Under the pieces are notes generated by a model, which saw nothing but the letters and a program-made list of their open reading frames with translations, was not told the DNA's origin and made no database searches. A program made the position numbers and the translations under genes. Below are positions 44,421-56,030 of a stretch of DNA of 64,000 bases, piece by piece. Source of the stretch: Vicugna pacos (Eukaryota > Chordata > Mammalia > Artiodactyla > Camelidae); assembly GCF_048564905.1 (NCBI RefSeq), contig NC_133021.1, positions 10,557,501-10,621,500 on the forward strand. Direction: 5' to 3'. Numbering within the stretch: the stretch's first letter is position 1; the number at the start of each line of letters is the position of its first letter.

Positions 44421-45444
44421 ATACATGATAAACGCTAAGAAGTCAGCTGGGTGGAGTCAGTGCTACACGGGGAAGTGGAGGGATAAGCAAAAGCTGGAGG
44501 GAGGCTTCTCTTTCGATTTTTGGAATAAAGCCAGCAGAGTCCTCTAGTTAAAATTACAGCGGAATTTTAAGAGCATCCTGTTCTTTCCAATCCCTCGTCC
44601 TTCCTAGACTGCAGCTGTCTTCAAGCAACCTATGAGGAATTAAAATGTGGCCCATAGACAGACCTCCACGTTTTGATAAACACATGTTGATAAAAGGCAG
44701 ACAGAGAAATGAATATGTATTTCTTGTGACAATAATCCTCTCCAAACATACCGAAGCGTTTCCCTGTAGCCCCGCATTTTGGGTGGTTTGCTCATATACT
44801 TTGATTAAGAGCAATATTCGTATCATATATCATCCACTTAAAAGAAAGAAAAAAAAAAAAGGATCTGGCCCCAGAGGCAAACCTATGTAGAAACCTTGGC
44901 CTTGGTTCATCGTGAGTTAGAGGCCCTGTCCTCCAACACTGGGCGGGGGCCAGCTCTGCTCCAAAAGTTGAAAAAAGCACAGTGATTTTTAATATATCAG
45001 GGATCCCAACACTTGCAAGTGAGTCACTGCTTTAGCCTAAGCAACGCCTGTGGAGTCTCTGTCTCCAAAGGAGGGTAGAGAAGTCTTTGATGGAACAGCC
45101 AACTCAGACTTGACCAAACATGTCTTAAAAGTACAGAGTTCCTGAGGCTTGGGGCGGAGGGGCGGTGGCAGGAGGGGGTGGGTGGTGATGAAAATAGTGA
45201 GCAAAGAGCATTTTTAAAGGTAACAGCATATTTAAATGAAATTTCAGCTGAAGCACTGAGATAATAGATCTTCCAAAGTGATGTCTCAGACTTGACTGCA
45301 ACATCCTCAAAAAGGTAATTAAACACTGGTCACAAGGCTCTTGAATGCCTCACCTACAGTGAATGTATAAAAGGACCTGAAGCATTTGTGAATCTGACCA
45401 GCAAAGGATTGATGGATAAAAAAGAATGAAATAATGCCATTTGC
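44421..45444. other. Unique sequence, nothing recognised
   Basis: Frames of 60-100 codons have no domain. An 18-base A-rich run lies near 44850. Confidence 0.5.
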
Positions 45445-45777
45445 AGCAACAAGGATGGACCTGGAGATCGTCATTCTAAGTGAAGTAAGCTGAAAGAGAA
45501 AGAAAAATACTATGATATTACTTATATGTGGAATCTTAAAAAAAAAAAGGGGGCGCAAATGAACTTATTTACAAAACAGACAGACTCACAGACATAGAGA
45601 ACAAACTTATGGTTACCAGGTGTGAAAGAGGGTGGGGAGAGAGAAATTGGGATTCAGAATTTGCATATATAATAACTACTATATATAAAATAAACAACAA
45701 GGTCCTACTGTATAGCACAGGGAACTATATTCAATACCTTGTAACAGTCTATAATGAAAAAGAATCTAAAAAGGAAT

Positions 45778-45808
<31 letters not shown>

Positions 45809-45895
45809 ATATATATAACTGAATCACTATGCTGTACACCAGAAATTAACACAACATTGTAAATTGACTCTACTTCAGTTAAAAACTGAAGTAGA
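45445..45895 (+). mobile_element. L1 3' end with AT microsatellite
   Basis: CCATTTGCAGCAACAAGGAT, GTCATTCTAAGTGAAGTAAG, GTCCTACTGTATAGCACAGG and CTGAATCACTATGCTGTACA make an L1 ORF2 end and 3' UTR. A TA/TG simple repeat (45779-45816) lies in the UTR. It ends GTAAATTGACTCTACTTCAG. Confidence 0.9.
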
Positions 45896-46839
45896 TTTAA
45901 ATTTAAAAAGAACTGAGGTGACAGTTGCCTAGAGATCGCTGTGTGTGCACATGCACACATGCACACAACAGGCACGAGAGAGGAAAAGAGAAGGAGAGAG
46001 CGAGAAAGGGAACAATCTCAGAATTGAACAGCTTCATTCTAAATAAACATCAAGATTGAGAGTACAGAGCTTGACCTCCAGGACAACTTCAGCCAAGGAA
46101 GAAGTTTTCTGCTCTGCTGTTCCCTTCAGTCTTTTCCTTGCCGGGACTTGAAGCTTGTAGGCATCATTGACCACTCCAAGCACGATGGGGGAGGCAGCGT
46201 GGAAGCACTGGGTGGGAAGAGGGGGAAGTCAGCTGACTCGGCTCCTCTGCGCCTGAGCCAGCCTGCAGAGATGGAGCCAGAAAAGTGGAGCAATTCTGAA
46301 GGAAGAATGCTGTCCTCTTATTAATAGGACTAGACGCTGACATTTTTAAATTGAAGCAGTGTTTTTTGACTCCAGTGACTGGAAACTCTTAACAGTGATG
46401 AGAAAAATCACAGATGAACCAGGGGTCAACTATTCAGAGTGGATTTAAACGTAAATGAAAGACGGGAACATAGGTGCTTTCCAACTGCACCCAGGAGTCG
46501 TGCTTGTCAATGTGAGGACTTCATTTATTTTATTAAGGTTTATGTGTATCATTAAGAAAGTTTTATTATTGGGGGTTGCTTTTTATTATTTTAAATTTCA
46601 AACTCTAAGTAAAGCAACCAGTAATTTTTTGGATATATCTTGGGCTTTGATGATGCAGGAAACATGCAATGGAAAAAAAAAAAGAGTTGCATAAATCTCA
46701 GACTGGTAACACTGAGTTCTTTGCTGTTAGTGTGACTATTTGCAGAGTAAATTGCATTTTAATTCAGAAAGGGTTCCCACTTTCATCTATAGCCAAGAAT
46801 TTGAAGGGAAAGGAACCAAGTATTCTTTGGCCCTACATG
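45896..46839. other. Unique sequence, nothing recognised
   Basis: It contains a small alternating CACATGCACACA motif near 45945-45965. No gene is supported. Confidence 0.5.
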
Positions 46840-47085
46840 GTGTAGGCTATATCTCAGCTTATCCCCACAATATGAAATACACAGGGAAAAGATGGCAGCC
46901 TACAAGCCAAGGGGAGGGCTCAGGGAACAGGTCCTTCCCTCACTGCCCTCAAAATGAATCAGCTCTGCTGACACTTTGACCGTGACTTCTAGCCTCCAAA
47001 ACTGTGAGACAATTTCTGTTTTTTAAGTCACCCAGTTTATGTTACTTTGTAATGGCAGCCCTTAAACACTAAGGCAAATAGGAAG
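46840..47085 (+). mobile_element. MLT1-like MaLR LTR fossil (3' part)
   Basis: The 3' half of an ancient mammalian MaLR solo LTR: CTTCTAGCCTCCAAAACTGT, then TTTTTTAAGTCACCCAGTTT and GTTACTTTGTAATGGCAGCC. The family is tens of millions of years old. The copy is a broken fossil with no internal region. Confidence 0.65.
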
Positions 47086-47199
47086 TTGTATCTAAAAGTC
47101 TTATTAGTTGCCTTTGTTTTAAATTTTATTGAAGAAAGCCACATAGCTGTGGCATAGATAAAATGCCACTTGGCTCTGACCTGTAAGTCTTTTTGCAGC

Positions 47200-47515
47200 T
47201 CCCTGCCTGGAAGGTCCCAGTTCCTGTCTTCTCAGGAGTTTCCTCTCCTTCAAAATCCAACTCAAGCATCCCAAGCATTAGGAGACTTCCTGGTGCCCTC
47301 ACATCCCATGAGTAAATCCCTTCTTCAGCTGTTCTACTGATACTCAGATTTTATATTGTATGTTTTGTTTATATGTTTTCCTTCTCAACCAGATTAAGAA
47401 CTCACTGAGGTCATTTCTCTTCATCAACTTTGTACTCCCAACACAAGGCCTGATACACAGTAGGCACTTAATAATGCTGTGCTGCAGTCTATCTATGAAT
47501 GGATCATTAGAGACT
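47200..47515 (+). repeat. L2 LINE 3' end
   Basis: CTCCTTCAAAATCCAACTCA, AGATTAAGAACTCACTGAGG, CAAGGCCTGATACACAGTAG and GCACTTAATAATGCTG follow the L2 3' end in order. Confidence 0.7.
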
Positions 47516-47984
47516 GCTGTTACCACAAACCAGCTGCTGCAGGTAGACATACATAAATTATAAAATAGTAATTAGGACAGGATAAGTAAGCATAGATTCT
47601 CTCCACAAATTCCTGAATAACAGAACTCTGAAGACACCATCTGGGCTGTGATGGAGGTAGATAGAGGATATGTAAAAAGAGTGCTTCTTGATTTTAAGTT
47701 TAAAGTCACATTGTATTAGCAGTTACCTATTGCACCTGCTTCCCACTGAAGCATTTAGAAGGACCCAGAAGTAGGTGAAGATTTCTAAGTAGCCAGGTAG
47801 CTATCCTTCTTCTGCAAGCCCTCTGAAGCAGAGGTCAGTTTTCCTCCCTAGCCCATCATCATCACCTCTATTCTCATACCCATCAGAAATGAAAATGTAA
47901 TAAAGTAATTGCTCCCTGGAGAGGTTGGCTTTTATAAATAAAATGCAAGAGGGAAGAACAGAGACAGAAAGAGCATATGGTGGA
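47516..47984. other. Unique sequence left of the young L1
   Basis: No exon, RNA gene or repeat recognised. Confidence 0.5.
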
Positions 47985-49706
47985 GTCTGTCATTTTCCAT
48001 ATGCTTTATCTGGTCACACTGCCCAAGGCAATCTACAGATTTAATGCCATCCCTATCCAATTACCCAGGACATATTTCACAGAACTAGAACAAATCATAA
48101 TAAAATTTATATGGAACAATCAAAGACCTAGAATTGTCAAAGCATTACTGAAAAGAAAGAAAGAAGCTGGAGGAATAACTCTCCCAGACTTCAGACAACT
48201 ACTATAGAGCTACAGTCATCAAGACAGCATGGTATTGGTACCAAAACAGACATATAGACCAATGGAACACAATAGAGAGCCCAGAAATGAACCCACAAAC
48301 TTTTGGTCAACTCATCTGCGACAAAGGAGGCAAGAATATACAATGGAATAAAGACAGTCTCTTCAGCAAATGGTGTTGGGACAACTGGACAGCAGCATGT
48401 AAAACAATGAAGCTAGAACACTCCCTTACACCATATACAAACATCAACTCAAAATGGATTAAATACTTAAACATAAGACAAGATACAATAAACCTCCTAC
48501 AGGAAAACATAGGCAAAACATTATCTGACATACATTTCAAAAATTTTCTCCTAGAAGAAATAAAAGCAAGAATAAACAAATGGGACCTAATGAAACTTAC
48601 AAGCTTCTGCACAGCAAAGGAAACCAGAAGTAAAACAAGAAGAACCTACGGAATGAGAGAAAATTTTTGCAAGTGAAACCGACAAAGGCTTGATCTCCAG
48701 AATATATAAGCAGCTCATACGACTCAATAAGAAAAAAATAAACAACCCAATCCAAAAATGGGCAGAAGACCTAAACAAGCAATTCTCCAAGGAAGACATA
48801 CAAATGATCAAAAAGCACATGAAAAAATGCTCAATATCACTAATTATCAGAGAAATGCAAATCAAAACTACAATGAGGTATCACCTCATACCAGTCAGAA
48901 TGGCTGTCATTCAAAAATCCACAAATGACAAATGCTGGAGAGGCTGTGGAGAAAGGGGAACCCTCCTATGCCGCTGGTGGGAATGCAGTTTGGTGCAGCC
49001 ACTGTGGAAAACAGTGTGGCGATTCCTCAAAAGACTAGGAATAGACTTACCATATGACCCAGGAATCCCACTCCTGGGCTTGTATTCAGAAGGAAATCTA
49101 CTTCAGGATGACACCTGCACCCCAATGTTCATAGCAGCACTATTTACAATAGCCAAAACATGGAAACAGCCTAAATGTCCATCAACAGGTGACTGGATAA
49201 AGAAGAGGTGGTATATTTATACAATGGAATACTACTCAGCCATAAAAATCGACAACATAATGCCATTTGCAGCAACATGGATGCTCCTGGAGAATGTCAT
49301 TCTAAGTGAAGTAAGCCAGAAAGAGAAGGAAAAATACCATATGAGATCGCTCATATGTGGAATCTAAAAAACAAAAACAAAAACAAAAACAAAAACAAAT
49401 GAACAAACAAAAACAAAGCATAAATACAGGACAGAAATAGACTCACAGACAGAGAATACAGACTTGTGGTTACCAGGGGGGTGGAGGGTGGGAAGGGATA
49501 GACTGGGATTTCAAAATTGTAGAATAGATAAACAAGATTGTACTGTATAGCACAGGGAAATATACACAAAATGTTATGATAACTCATAGAGAAAAAAATG
49601 TGACAATGAGTGTGTATATGTCCATGAATGACTGAAAAATGATGCTGAACACTGGAATTTGACACAACATTGTAAAATGATTATAAATCAATAAAAAATG
49701 TTAAAA
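47985..49706 (+). mobile_element. Young 5'-truncated L1, ORF2 C-terminal third and 3' UTR
   Basis: ORF2 reverse-transcriptase and C-terminal sequence starts near 48005 ([38 protein letters not shown]). It ends at [11 protein letters not shown], with a stop near 49367. Three long frames cover the coding part, so there are only a few breaks. The 3' UTR has a CAAAAA-type simple repeat (49368-49425), the ACTGTATAGCACAGGGAAA block and the terminal GACACAACATTGTAAAATGA before the A-rich tail. The 3' end closely matches the copy at 53552-54034. Confidence 0.92.
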
Positions 49707-49734
49707 AAGAATTTTTAAAGGTCTGGTTGGTTTT

Positions 49735-50590
49735 ATTCAATGCTCCATGAATCGGACAGCACCCAATCTAGCAGATGGAAAGGAGCTCCAAGGAGTTTAG
49801 GAGATGAAAGAATTTTATAGGCAGAGGGAGAAGGAACAAGGAAGTTACACTATAAAAAAAAGGGGGGTCAGGAGGTTGGTTATTAGAAAGTTACTTTCCT
49901 TTAGTGGATGGCAGGGGTCTATCAGGCAGCTTACCTAACTAATGCTAATTAGGTAATTCCCCATTGACTGGTTTAAGATTCTATTTATTGCAGAGCCAGA
50001 ACTGTAAGTGTTGGTTTGGTGACATGTGTTTGGCATAAGCAACTCCATTTGGGGCCCATTGTCTTGTTTTTAAGAGGAGTTTGTATTTGTTGTCCAAACA
50101 AAAGAGGCAGAAGTGGTTTGTTTGGAATGGGAAGGGTTGTTGTGTTGTTTTGGGCAGGGAAGCCTAAAAAGAAGGGGAAGGACTGGGGCAGAGATGGGAT
50201 GATATGATCTCTGGGTCCCATCCTGGTTAAATTGAAGGAGTGAGTTAGGGCCAAAGTTTAAAGAGCAATCTTTGTAGAACCATCCGCACAGCCTGTAAAC
50301 CATTTCTCCACTACATTTCCTACCCTGCTCTGCTCAGACCTGGTGCCACTTTAATACTCTGAGGTTGCATGGTGGTCATGAGCAGTGGGGGACAGAAGGA
50401 GGGAGCGCCACCTCGGTTTTCTGGCTTGAAGAATGGGGTGAAAGATTTTGCCATTCAAAGGCATGAGAAGTATAGTGGGAAGAGCAAGCTTGAAGGAAAC
50501 ATGGTGACTTCACCCACAGAGACTTCACTAGAGGATCCCCCTTAGTGTATGTGAAAGAGATAGGCTTGGGCAAACAAAAAGAGGGGGGTC
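49735..50590. mobile_element. Possible LTR-type fossil, family unassigned
   Basis: The segment containing ATGCTCCATGAATCGGACAG, CCATTGACTGGTTTAAGATT and CAATCTTTGTAGAACCATCC reads like an old solo retroviral-type LTR that I recall as repeated in mammalian genomes. I cannot name the family or define its ends. It is degraded and has no coding region. Confidence 0.3.
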
Positions 50591-50919
50591 ACTCTGTTCC
50601 CCCAGCAAGGAACAAGTTTCCAGGACTCGTTACCCTAAGAGGCAGGATCAGAGGCTGAAACTACAGACAGGATCACAAAAGGCAGGAGGGTCCAAGAGTC
50701 AGAAGAGATAGAGTGTGGGGGAACTTGGATGCATCATAACAAGTTCCAAACTTCTGAGGCTGACAAGAAAGGCAGTGGAGTTCTTTGTCTGTGCGTCTTT
50801 GACCCTGAGTGGCAAAACTTACACACATGTGATCTCGTGTGCAGAAGATGGCTGACTTCCACAAAGACAGAACATTTGGGCGACAGACCCAACCTCTGTA
50901 CATTTCTGAACAACAAGCC

Positions 50920-50995
50920 CTAGACAATGTCTAACTCAAAGTAGGTGCTGAGTCGATGTTTAAAAAAAAATCAATGAATGAAATGAATGTGCTTG
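50920..50995 (+). repeat. L2 LINE terminal fragment
   Basis: CTAACTCAAAGTAGGTGCTG followed by a run of A and AATCAATGAATGAAATGAAT is the usual L2 terminus. Confidence 0.5.
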
Positions 50996-51689
50996 GAATG
51001 GTGTTGATATTTGCTCTGCCCCCACACTGGAATAATCCATCCAGCTCACTCATGCCCCATGTTATTATTATTATCTTGGTGACTATGTTTATACAGCATT
51101 TTATAACTCCCTTGTTCTCCCAGACTTCAGGGGAATTGAAGCTTTGGTAATGAGGGAAATTTTCACTTGATTGTTTTTTGTAGGAAGTCAACTCAGCTCA
51201 CATCTGGTGGCCTCCACGATGCCTTGGTTGCTAAAGGGGTTTTGCATTTTCCTCTGGCCTGCTAGACCCAGACCTTAGAGAAACAGACCTCCCAGCCTTT
51301 CCGTTAAAAGGAAGTTTAGTCTCATCTGGACTCTGTCTGGTTAGGGCCTGATTTTAGGCAGGCAGAGCAGACTTTAGCAAAACAAGCAGAGCAGAGAGAG
51401 GCTCCTGGTGCTTGGGTGAGACTGTTTTCATGGTGAGGGGCTAGGAGCAGGAGTGGGCGTGAGGTGTAAACTTCACATCAAAGACCCCGCCTGTCTGTGA
51501 CCCATCAGATGCAGGCCTGAGTCTGCCTCACCAGCTACTCCATCCTCTCTTCTGGTCCCACCTTGTTCCAATTCTAGGGACTTCTCCATTGCTTCTCTAG
51601 TCCCCAGCCACGTCTTCACTCCACATCCAGGTCTGCAGGCTTCAAATGGATGGTAGGGTACCGAGAGGTGCACACCTGCGAGAGGTTTA
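50996..51689. other. Unique sequence, nothing recognised
   Basis: No supported exon on either strand. The frames are short and overlap each other. Confidence 0.5.
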
Positions 51690-52150
51690 CTCCAACACAC
51701 TTCTCACTATCCAGAAATAGTGCCCATTCAAAAACAGGCGAAACTCTTCTTGGGGAGGGATGGAAATGTCAGCTATCTTGTCTGTGGTGGTGGTTTCGTG
51801 GAAGTATACATCTACCAAAATTCATCAAATTGCACATCTGAAATATTTGTAGTTTTAAGGAACCATACCAAAATAAAGGTGTTAAAAATTAAAAATTAAA
51901 AAAAAAAGCAGGAAAAACTTACCTATGCTGTTAAAAGCCAGGATAGTGGTTACCGTTGAGAAAGACAGACAAGGCAGTGAGTGGGAGAGGGTACGTGGGA
52001 TTCCTGGGTTGCTGGAAATGTTCTGTTTCTTGACCTAGGTGTCTGTTATGTAGGTGTGCTCACTTTGTGATAATTTATTTATCTGTGAGCTTATGATTTT
52101 TAAACTTTTCTGTGAACATATTTTGTTTCAATTAAAAATTTATTTTAATG
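51690..52150 (+). mobile_element. Old L1M 3' end relics
   Basis: AATTCATCAAATTGCACATC with a following A-rich stretch, and then AAGCCAGGATAGTGGTTACC with TGGAAATGTTCTGTTTCTTG, are two pieces typical of old L1 3' regions in + orientation. Confidence 0.5.
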
Positions 52151-52689
52151 ACTAGACTACACTCCCCAAAATACAAGTGATGTGGATGAAGCTTGCATAG
52201 TCAGACATGGCCACAGGCCCAGGGCTGTGGGCAGGTGAGGCCTCCCGCCTGTCCCGTGAGCCTCCTGGGACACGCTGCCAAAGAATGCTGGGTGACAGCT
52301 CCCAGGGGTGTCTCACTGGGTTGGAGGAGCGCCGGGTGGCACCCTATCTCATTCTGCCCACCAGAAAGGTCCTTGTTCAGTAAAGGGCCCAGCTGGTTGT
52401 GCAGAGTGGTCAGGAGGACAGGCTGGTCCCACCCCATGCCACCCCACAACCCAATCTCCCAATCTTGACCAAAAACTTTGTGAGAAAGACCAGGAGTTGG
52501 GCAGGGGCTTTCAAGACCTTTGAGGTCAGTGAGCTAACCACACAGAACCGCCCTGGCTATGCAAGATTTCAGAGGAGACAGCCCCCTTCTCCCCTCTTCC
52601 CACTCACACCCAAAAAAAGCATCTTTTGCCCTTGGGTCAATGTCAGTTTTCTCCCTGAGGTGACCACTGGCTGAGTTTATGTACTTCAT

Positions 52690-53535
52690 ATGGTCTCCAT
52701 TCTCCTGCAAAGAAAGGTCAACAAGATAAAAATGGACAAGAGATTTAAACAGGCCCCTCACAAAGGAGGATGTCCGAATGCCCAAGAAACATATAAAAAG
52801 ATGCTCACCATCATTAGTCATCAGGAAAATGAGAATTAAAACCACAGTGAGCTATGACTATACCTCCACTGGAATGGCTAAAATGAAAAGACCTGACAAT
52901 GCCAAGTGTCCAGACGCAGGGCCATCTTCTACCTTGCTGCTGGGACTGAAGATTGATCCACCTCTTGGAAAACTGGCAATTTCTACTAATGCTAAATATA
53001 GCCTGTAACTCTACTACTGGGCGTGTACCCAACAGAAATGAGTGCTTGCATCCATCAAAACACACAGAAACATACAAGAACAGTCAGAGAAGCTTTATTG
53101 CTAACAGCCAAAAAACTGGATCCAACCGAAATGCTCATCAGAGGAGAGAGAGTATCGAGGCATCTTCGTGCGAGGCATCGTCGTGCGACGCACCACCACT
53201 CAGCCGTCAGACAAGACTGAGCTGCTGCAGCCCACGTCAGCATGGGTGGCTTCCATGTGACGCTGAGCAAAGCGAAGGCAGACATGAGATTACATACTGT
53301 ATGATTCCACATAAATGCCGCTCTAAAACAGGCAACGCTAATCTACGGTGATAGAATTCAGAAGAGCAATTTCTCCGCTGAATTGTGGCGTATTTCCTGG
53401 GAGGAGGTGCTGAGAGTGCTCTGTAGCTTGATCTGGGTGGTAGTTACCTGGGTGTGTATACAAATAAAAGTTCACCTAGTTTTACACATCAGATGTTGCG
53501 CTTAATATGGCAGGTAAGGTACCCTGCAATACAAA
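52690..53535 (+). mobile_element. Old L1 ORF2 3' part and 3' UTR relic
   Basis: Degraded L1 ORF2 C-terminal sequence (FKQAPHKGGCPNAQET-like block, then KKHIKRCSPSLVIRKMRIK) runs into an L1M-like 3' region with TGGTAGTTACCTGGGTGTG. It has many stops and is much older than the L1 inserted just to its right. Confidence 0.7.
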
Positions 53536-53551
53536 TTTAAAAGGAAGGAAG

Positions 53552-54034
53552 ATCAGCCATAAAAACCGACAACATAACACCATTTGCAGCAACATGGATG
53601 CTCCTGGAGAATGTCATTCTAAGTGAGGTAAGCCAGAAAGAGAAGGAAAAATACCATATGAGATCACTCATATGTGGAATCTAAAAAACAAAAACAAAAA
53701 CAAATAAACAAACAAACAAAAACAAAGCGTAAATATAGGACAGAAATAGACTCATAGACAGAGAATACAGACTTGTGATTACCGGGGGGGGGAGGGGTAG
53801 AGGGTGGGAAGGGATAGACTGGGATTTCAAAATTGTAGAATAGATAAACAAGATTATACTGTATAGCACAGGGAAATATACACAAAATGTTATGGTAGCT
53901 CACAGAGAAAAAAATGTGACAATGAGTGTGTATATGTCCATGTATGACTGAAAAATTGTGCTGAACACTGGAATTTGACACAACATTGTAAAATGATTAT
54001 AAATCAATAAAAAAATGTTAAAAAAATAATAAAT
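53552..54034 (+). mobile_element. Young L1 3' end inserted with a 13-bp target duplication
   Basis: A 483-bp 3' fragment of the same L1 subfamily as the 47985-49706 copy, differing at only a few bases over the shared part. It is flanked by AAAAGGAAGGAAG at 53539-53551 and again at 54035-54047. The exact repeat defines the insertion site. Confidence 0.93.
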
Positions 54035-54054
54035 AAAAGGAAGGAAGGAAGGGA

Positions 54055-54670
54055 CAAATGAAAGAAAAGTCAACAGCACAACTCTGCCCTCTCACAGACA
54101 AAATGGCAGTCATTCTGGAAAACAGGCAATTTCTTAGAAAGTTAAACTTTCACCTCCAGGGGACTCAGCAGTCCACTTTTAGGTATTTATCCAAGAGAAA
54201 TGAAAATGTGTTTCACACAAAACCCTCACATGAATGTCTATACCAGCATTATTTATAATGGCCCCAAACTGGAAATAACCCCGTGTGTTTCAGCAGCGAG
54301 TGGCTAAGTTGTCACACGCATACACGGAGCACTGCGGGCCATGGGAAGGGACAGGCCATGGCACGTGCCACAGCGTGGATGGATCTCAGATAAACTGCAC
54401 TACGTAAACCCAATTTCAAAAGGGTACCTACTGGATGACTCCATTTATATGACATTCTGGAAAAGACAGAAATATAGGCACGGAGAACAGAGCGGTGGTT
54501 GCCAGAGTTTAGCGATGGAGGAAAGGTCTGAATACAAAAGGGACAACACAAAAGAAACCACTGGGGTGTTGGGATAGTCCTATCTCCTGTCTGAGGTCAC
54601 AAGATGTATGAAGTGCACAGACTGTACACCTTTTACTGTATGCAAATAAAAAGCAATTTAATAAAAGGAA
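54055..54670 (+). mobile_element. Old L1 3' relic
   Basis: Another degraded L1 ORF2 end. Landmarks are GCAGTCCACTTTTAGGTATT, ATGAATGTCTATACCAGCAT, the stage with GGATGACTCCATTTATATGA, and a short A-rich tail near 54670. It may be a second old L1 or an offset piece of the relic to the left. Confidence 0.65.
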
Positions 54671-55229
54671 AAAAAAAACAAAACAAAGATCCACAATAAG
54701 ACCCTGCCCTCTCCTCACAGCCCGGGCCTTCGCTCCTGCGAGCTCAAGCAGGAAGGGCAGATGGCAGAGAGCTTCAAGGGCTAGGACAGGGCCTGGCTCA
54801 GAGCAGGCATGCTTGGGCTTCACTTCCTGTCCTACTGTTCACGCGACTTCAGAATCATCACTGTCCTGTGAAATGCCATTAGCTCACTGTCAGTCTCTGT
54901 GTGTTTGCTTTTTAATCCTTAGACCTCAGCACTCAGAAACAGCTGAACTGTGCACATGACTCCCAGGGAGCATTTGTTCTCCGAGGTCACGGCCAATGCA
55001 GAGTCCCTTTGGGGGCACAGAGGAAAGCTTATCACCCACGAGATCCACGTTCCCCCTAACCCAGGGCTCCTTCCAGCTGGCAGCTGGGCTGTGAGCTGTT
55101 CTTTATCCACGTGGAGAGGCTGCAGGCAGGGACTTTACAGTTAGCCTTGGTTATACAGACGGCCCACCGTTCCCCACGAGACGGTGGCCCATCACATGTC
55201 ACTGCATGTACTCATGATGGTTGCTCTGC
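54671..55229. other. Unique sequence, nothing recognised
   Basis: Follows the A-rich end of an old L1. No domain is visible in the short frames. Confidence 0.5.
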
Positions 55230-55790
55230 TCAGAATTCCTTCCTCCCAACCAAGACCTTGCCCTTGCCCTCCTGGAGCATTCAGGGCCCAGCTCAAATGT
55301 CACCCTCTCTCCCACAATGACAGCTGAATCTGTTATCTTGTCTCCTAGCACTTTGCGTACTTGAGTCCTGTTGATTCTTCCCCAAAATACCCACACAGTC
55401 CCTTCCTCTCCACTGGCACCATCTGGCCTCCTTTCATGTCCTCTCACCAGCCCTTTGCAGGCTGAGATAGTCTCCAGGCCACCTCTCTGCTCTAACCTAC
55501 ACTTCTCCGATTCTCCCTTATACCTTGAAACCTCTCCTGGTTCCCCCTCAGTGAAGGGGACACAGGAGAGCCCACCAGGGCAGGTCCCTGCTTTTCTCTC
55601 TCCCACCTCCTTCACAGACACATCCCCCACACGCCTGTAAAAACCAGCCACCAGCTCTTCTGATCCCCGACGCCCCTGCTCACACCGGTCCCTGCCTGGA
55701 ATGTCCTTCCCACCCCTCTGTCTGTTTAGGAAAGACCCTATTCCAGTGCCACCCCATCACCATCAAGCCCTCCTTCCATCTCCCTGGGAA
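55230..55790 (+). repeat. Possible degraded L2-like sequence
   Basis: CAGCTCAAATGTCACCCTCT, then TGCCTGGAATGTCCTTCCCA and ACCCTATTCCAGTGCCACCC have the wording of the L2 3' region, repeated twice. The pyrimidine-rich bias makes exact assignment unsafe. Frames of 89-150 codons here are not credible genes. Confidence 0.35.
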
Positions 55791-55794
55791 CATT

Positions 55795-56030
55795 TACTGA
55801 TCCAACAAATATTTCCTGAACACCTACTTGCTGGAAATCCAAACAGTGGGTAGGAGGGATAAGGACCCTGCCCTGGGGGCGTTTCCGTTCTCCTGGGCAA
55901 GACTGATGATAAATCCACCCATGCGTGCTGTAATTTCAGAGGGGCTGAGGGGCAGGTCCGGTGACGGTGGCCTCACCGAGAAGATGCCATGTAGGCAGGG
56001 ACCTGAAGGAAGTCCTTTGCCCTCTGCGCT
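55795..56030 (-). repeat. L2 LINE 3' end (reverse)
   Basis: CAACAAATATTTCCTGAACA, ATAAGGACCCTGCCCTGGGG and GTGGCCTCACCGAGAAGATG with GACCTGAAGGAAGTCC match reverse-strand L2 over more than 200 bases. Confidence 0.7.

Noticed and set aside
48690-49367. 225-codon frame as a host gene
   Set aside because: The sequence is the C-terminus of L1 ORF2, including the usual [11 protein letters not shown] ending.
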